The position numbers and the translations under genes were made by a program. A stretch of DNA of 29,891 bases. Source: CALLMM01 sp964429855. GTDB taxonomy: Bacteria > Armatimonadota > Chthonomonadetes > Chthonomonadales > CAJBBX01. Positions 28,871 through 29,891 of this stretch are shown one piece after another. The notes under the pieces are model-generated. The model searched no databases. It saw only the letters and a list, made by a program, of their open reading frames with translations, and was not told where the DNA came from. Position 1 is the first letter of the stretch. Each line of letters begins with the position of its first letter. The DNA lies in contig CAYSDM010000061.1 in the NCBI GenBank assembly GCA_964429855.1, positions 1 to 29,891 of the forward strand, read 5' to 3'.

Positions 28871-29891
28871 ACGCCGACCGGAAATTTGATGACCCGCGCC
28901 GCTTTGATCCTTCGCTCCGGGGCAACCTTCTCCGGGTAGTTCTCCAGCCAGAACCGCTCCCTGGCTTTTAACTCATCATCCAGAATCACGATGAAACGGG
29001 GCTTTCCGGCGAACTTCTCGACCGGTTGCTGATCGTTGCACAGTTTCGGCATGACATTGATCGGCAGGTGACGGTTGTCCATGCTGACGCCCGGCGCAAC
29101 GTCTCCCAGAAGCACGCTTCCCGGCGGCAGACTCTCCTCCATCCAGCGCGAGAGGTTGTACTGGGTATAGCGCATTGTGCCCAGCCAGTGCCCCAGCCAG
29201 CAGGCGTTGAAGAGGAGCCAGAAGGCGAACAGCGCGGAGAAGGCGGCAAGGGGAGACCGGCTCGCCGCCGTCGGCATATCGCTTCGGGATACGAGTATCC
29301 TGTCTGCAAGAGCCGCGAGCGCGGGAAGGCCGTAGAGCAGCAGCGACTGCGTCAGGGGCGGCAGACGAATGCCGGACAGGACGAATCCGTTCTTGAGGAG
29401 ATGGTAGCCGATAAACCAGATCAGAGCGCCGCGCAGGATCACCGCGCGCAGGCGTCTCTGTCGGAGAGCATCCCATAGCTCCGGCAGCCTCCACAGGAGA
29501 ATCGCCCCCAGCGCCGCCATCGGCGGATAGAATGAGACATAGTAGCGGCTGGGCGAGTAGTTGCTCAACAGCATCAGACCCCACCCGCACGCCAGCCATG
29601 CCGCCAGATACTGAACGGGTTCCGGGCGCAGCATATCCTCCTTTTCAGAGTCGCGCTCCCCCGCCACCCGTCGAATATTCAGCGTCCAGAGGCAGACCCC
29701 GGTCAGCGATAACAGAAAGAGAACCGGCGTATGACGGAACAGGTAGGGAAACACGCCATAGGTATGCCCCAGAAAGCCGTGATACAGATTCAGACGCAGC
29801 CGCTCCGGGGAACCGGGCTGAACCTGTTCGGCGCGATAGTATCGGCTCATGTGGCTCAGTTCGGCGCGATGGGGCATATACCACACCAACA
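28783..29891 (-). CDS. polytopic membrane protein (GT39/GT-C-like), 5' end beyond the window
   Basis: Only the C-terminal 368 or so residues are in the window; the frame is still open at the right edge. Several membrane spans are clear (PVLFLLSLTGVCLWTL, YLAAWLACGWGLMLLS, AFSALFAFWLLFNACWLGHWLG). The YYVSFYPPMAALGAILLWRL span is typical of the later spans of PMT/ArnT-like GT39 enzymes. After the spans a soluble tail of about 140 residues follows (SLPPGSVLLGDVAPGVSMDNRHLPINVMPK...). The tail ends in a Ser/Thr/Ala-rich stretch. The gene runs 88 bases into the end of the convergent plus-strand gene. Confidence 0.65.
   Translation of the reverse strand, partial: LVWYMPHRAELSHMSRYYRAEQVQPGSPERLRLNLYHGFLGHTYGVFPYLFRHTPVLFLLSLTGVCLWTLNIRRVAGERDSEKEDMLRPEPVQYLAAWLACGWGLMLLSNYSPSRYYVSFYPPMAALGAILLWRLPELWDALRQRRLRAVILRGALIWFIGYHLLKNGFVLSGIRLPPLTQSLLLYGLPALAALADRILVSRSDMPTAASRSPLAAFSALFAFWLLFNACWLGHWLGTMRYTQYNLSRWMEESLPPGSVLLGDVAPGVSMDNRHLPINVMPKLCNDQQPVEKFAGKPRFIVILDDELKARERFWLENYPEKVAPERRIKAARVIKFPVGVYPVEPLPEGSATSSTSASSLEASGTGRR

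Overview
The window is GC-rich bacterial chromosome with tightly packed genes, many small overlaps and recognisable sigma70-type promoters. The gene set points to a diderm bacterium with a heptose- and rhamnose-containing surface glycan. Several proteins of unknown function resemble families I associate with Armatimonadota, and less closely with Planctomycetota or Chloroflexota. Examples are a secreted protein ending in a LP..LEEL..DPFTG.PL..YSAGP motif, a TPR plus EF-hand secreted protein, and GT-C-like membrane proteins. I lean to Armatimonadota with moderate confidence. No rRNA, tRNA, CRISPR array, insertion sequence or prophage was seen.

Layout. (1) About 151-9842, minus strand: a long co-directional cluster read from a promoter at 9879-9908. 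In transcription order it holds a secreted TPR protein, a sugar-binding lipoprotein, recR, a type II (ReAV-like) asparaginase, a GT87-like membrane glycosyltransferase, a secreted TolB-like propeller, proA and nadD. A strong hairpin lies beyond nadD. (2) 9961-12575 and 12517-14250: a small accessory stretch. It has a conserved SWDI-type protein gene broken by two single-base insertions and an ATG-to-ATC start change, a VOC protein and an NTF2/SnoaL-like protein that converge on a shared terminator, a repeat-rich non-coding stretch, a secreted Ig-like protein and a secreted glycosidase-like (GHL10) protein. (3) 14377-14754, plus strand: a near-leaderless zinc-ribbon membrane protein. (4) 14764-22988, minus strand: a nine-gene envelope-sugar operon. 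In transcription order it holds a secreted protein of unknown function, rfbA, rfbC, rfbB, the heptose adenylyltransferase, a deoxyhypusine-synthase-like protein, the heptose kinase, a UbiA prenyltransferase and rfbD. (5) 23141-27088 and 27095-28870, plus strand: purB, a five-bladed-propeller glycosidase-like secreted protein, a TPR/EF-hand secreted protein and a polytopic membrane protein. The last overlaps tail-to-tail with a second membrane protein (minus strand) that runs off the right edge.

How the parts fit. RfbA, RfbB, RfbC and RfbD together make dTDP-L-rhamnose. The separately encoded HldE halves phosphorylate and activate heptose, toward ADP-heptose or a related donor. The UbiA enzyme probably puts a sugar phosphate on a polyprenyl carrier. 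The GT-C and GT87 membrane proteins could use such lipid-linked sugars. The most intriguing element is the deoxyhypusine-synthase-like protein placed between the two heptose enzymes. It keeps the general pattern of that fold but appears to lack the catalytic lysine. Two intergenic spaces hold intact N-termini of other families (AAA ATPase at 16645-16704, Uma2 at 24442-24498) that stop after 18-19 codons, which suggests gene loss by truncation.
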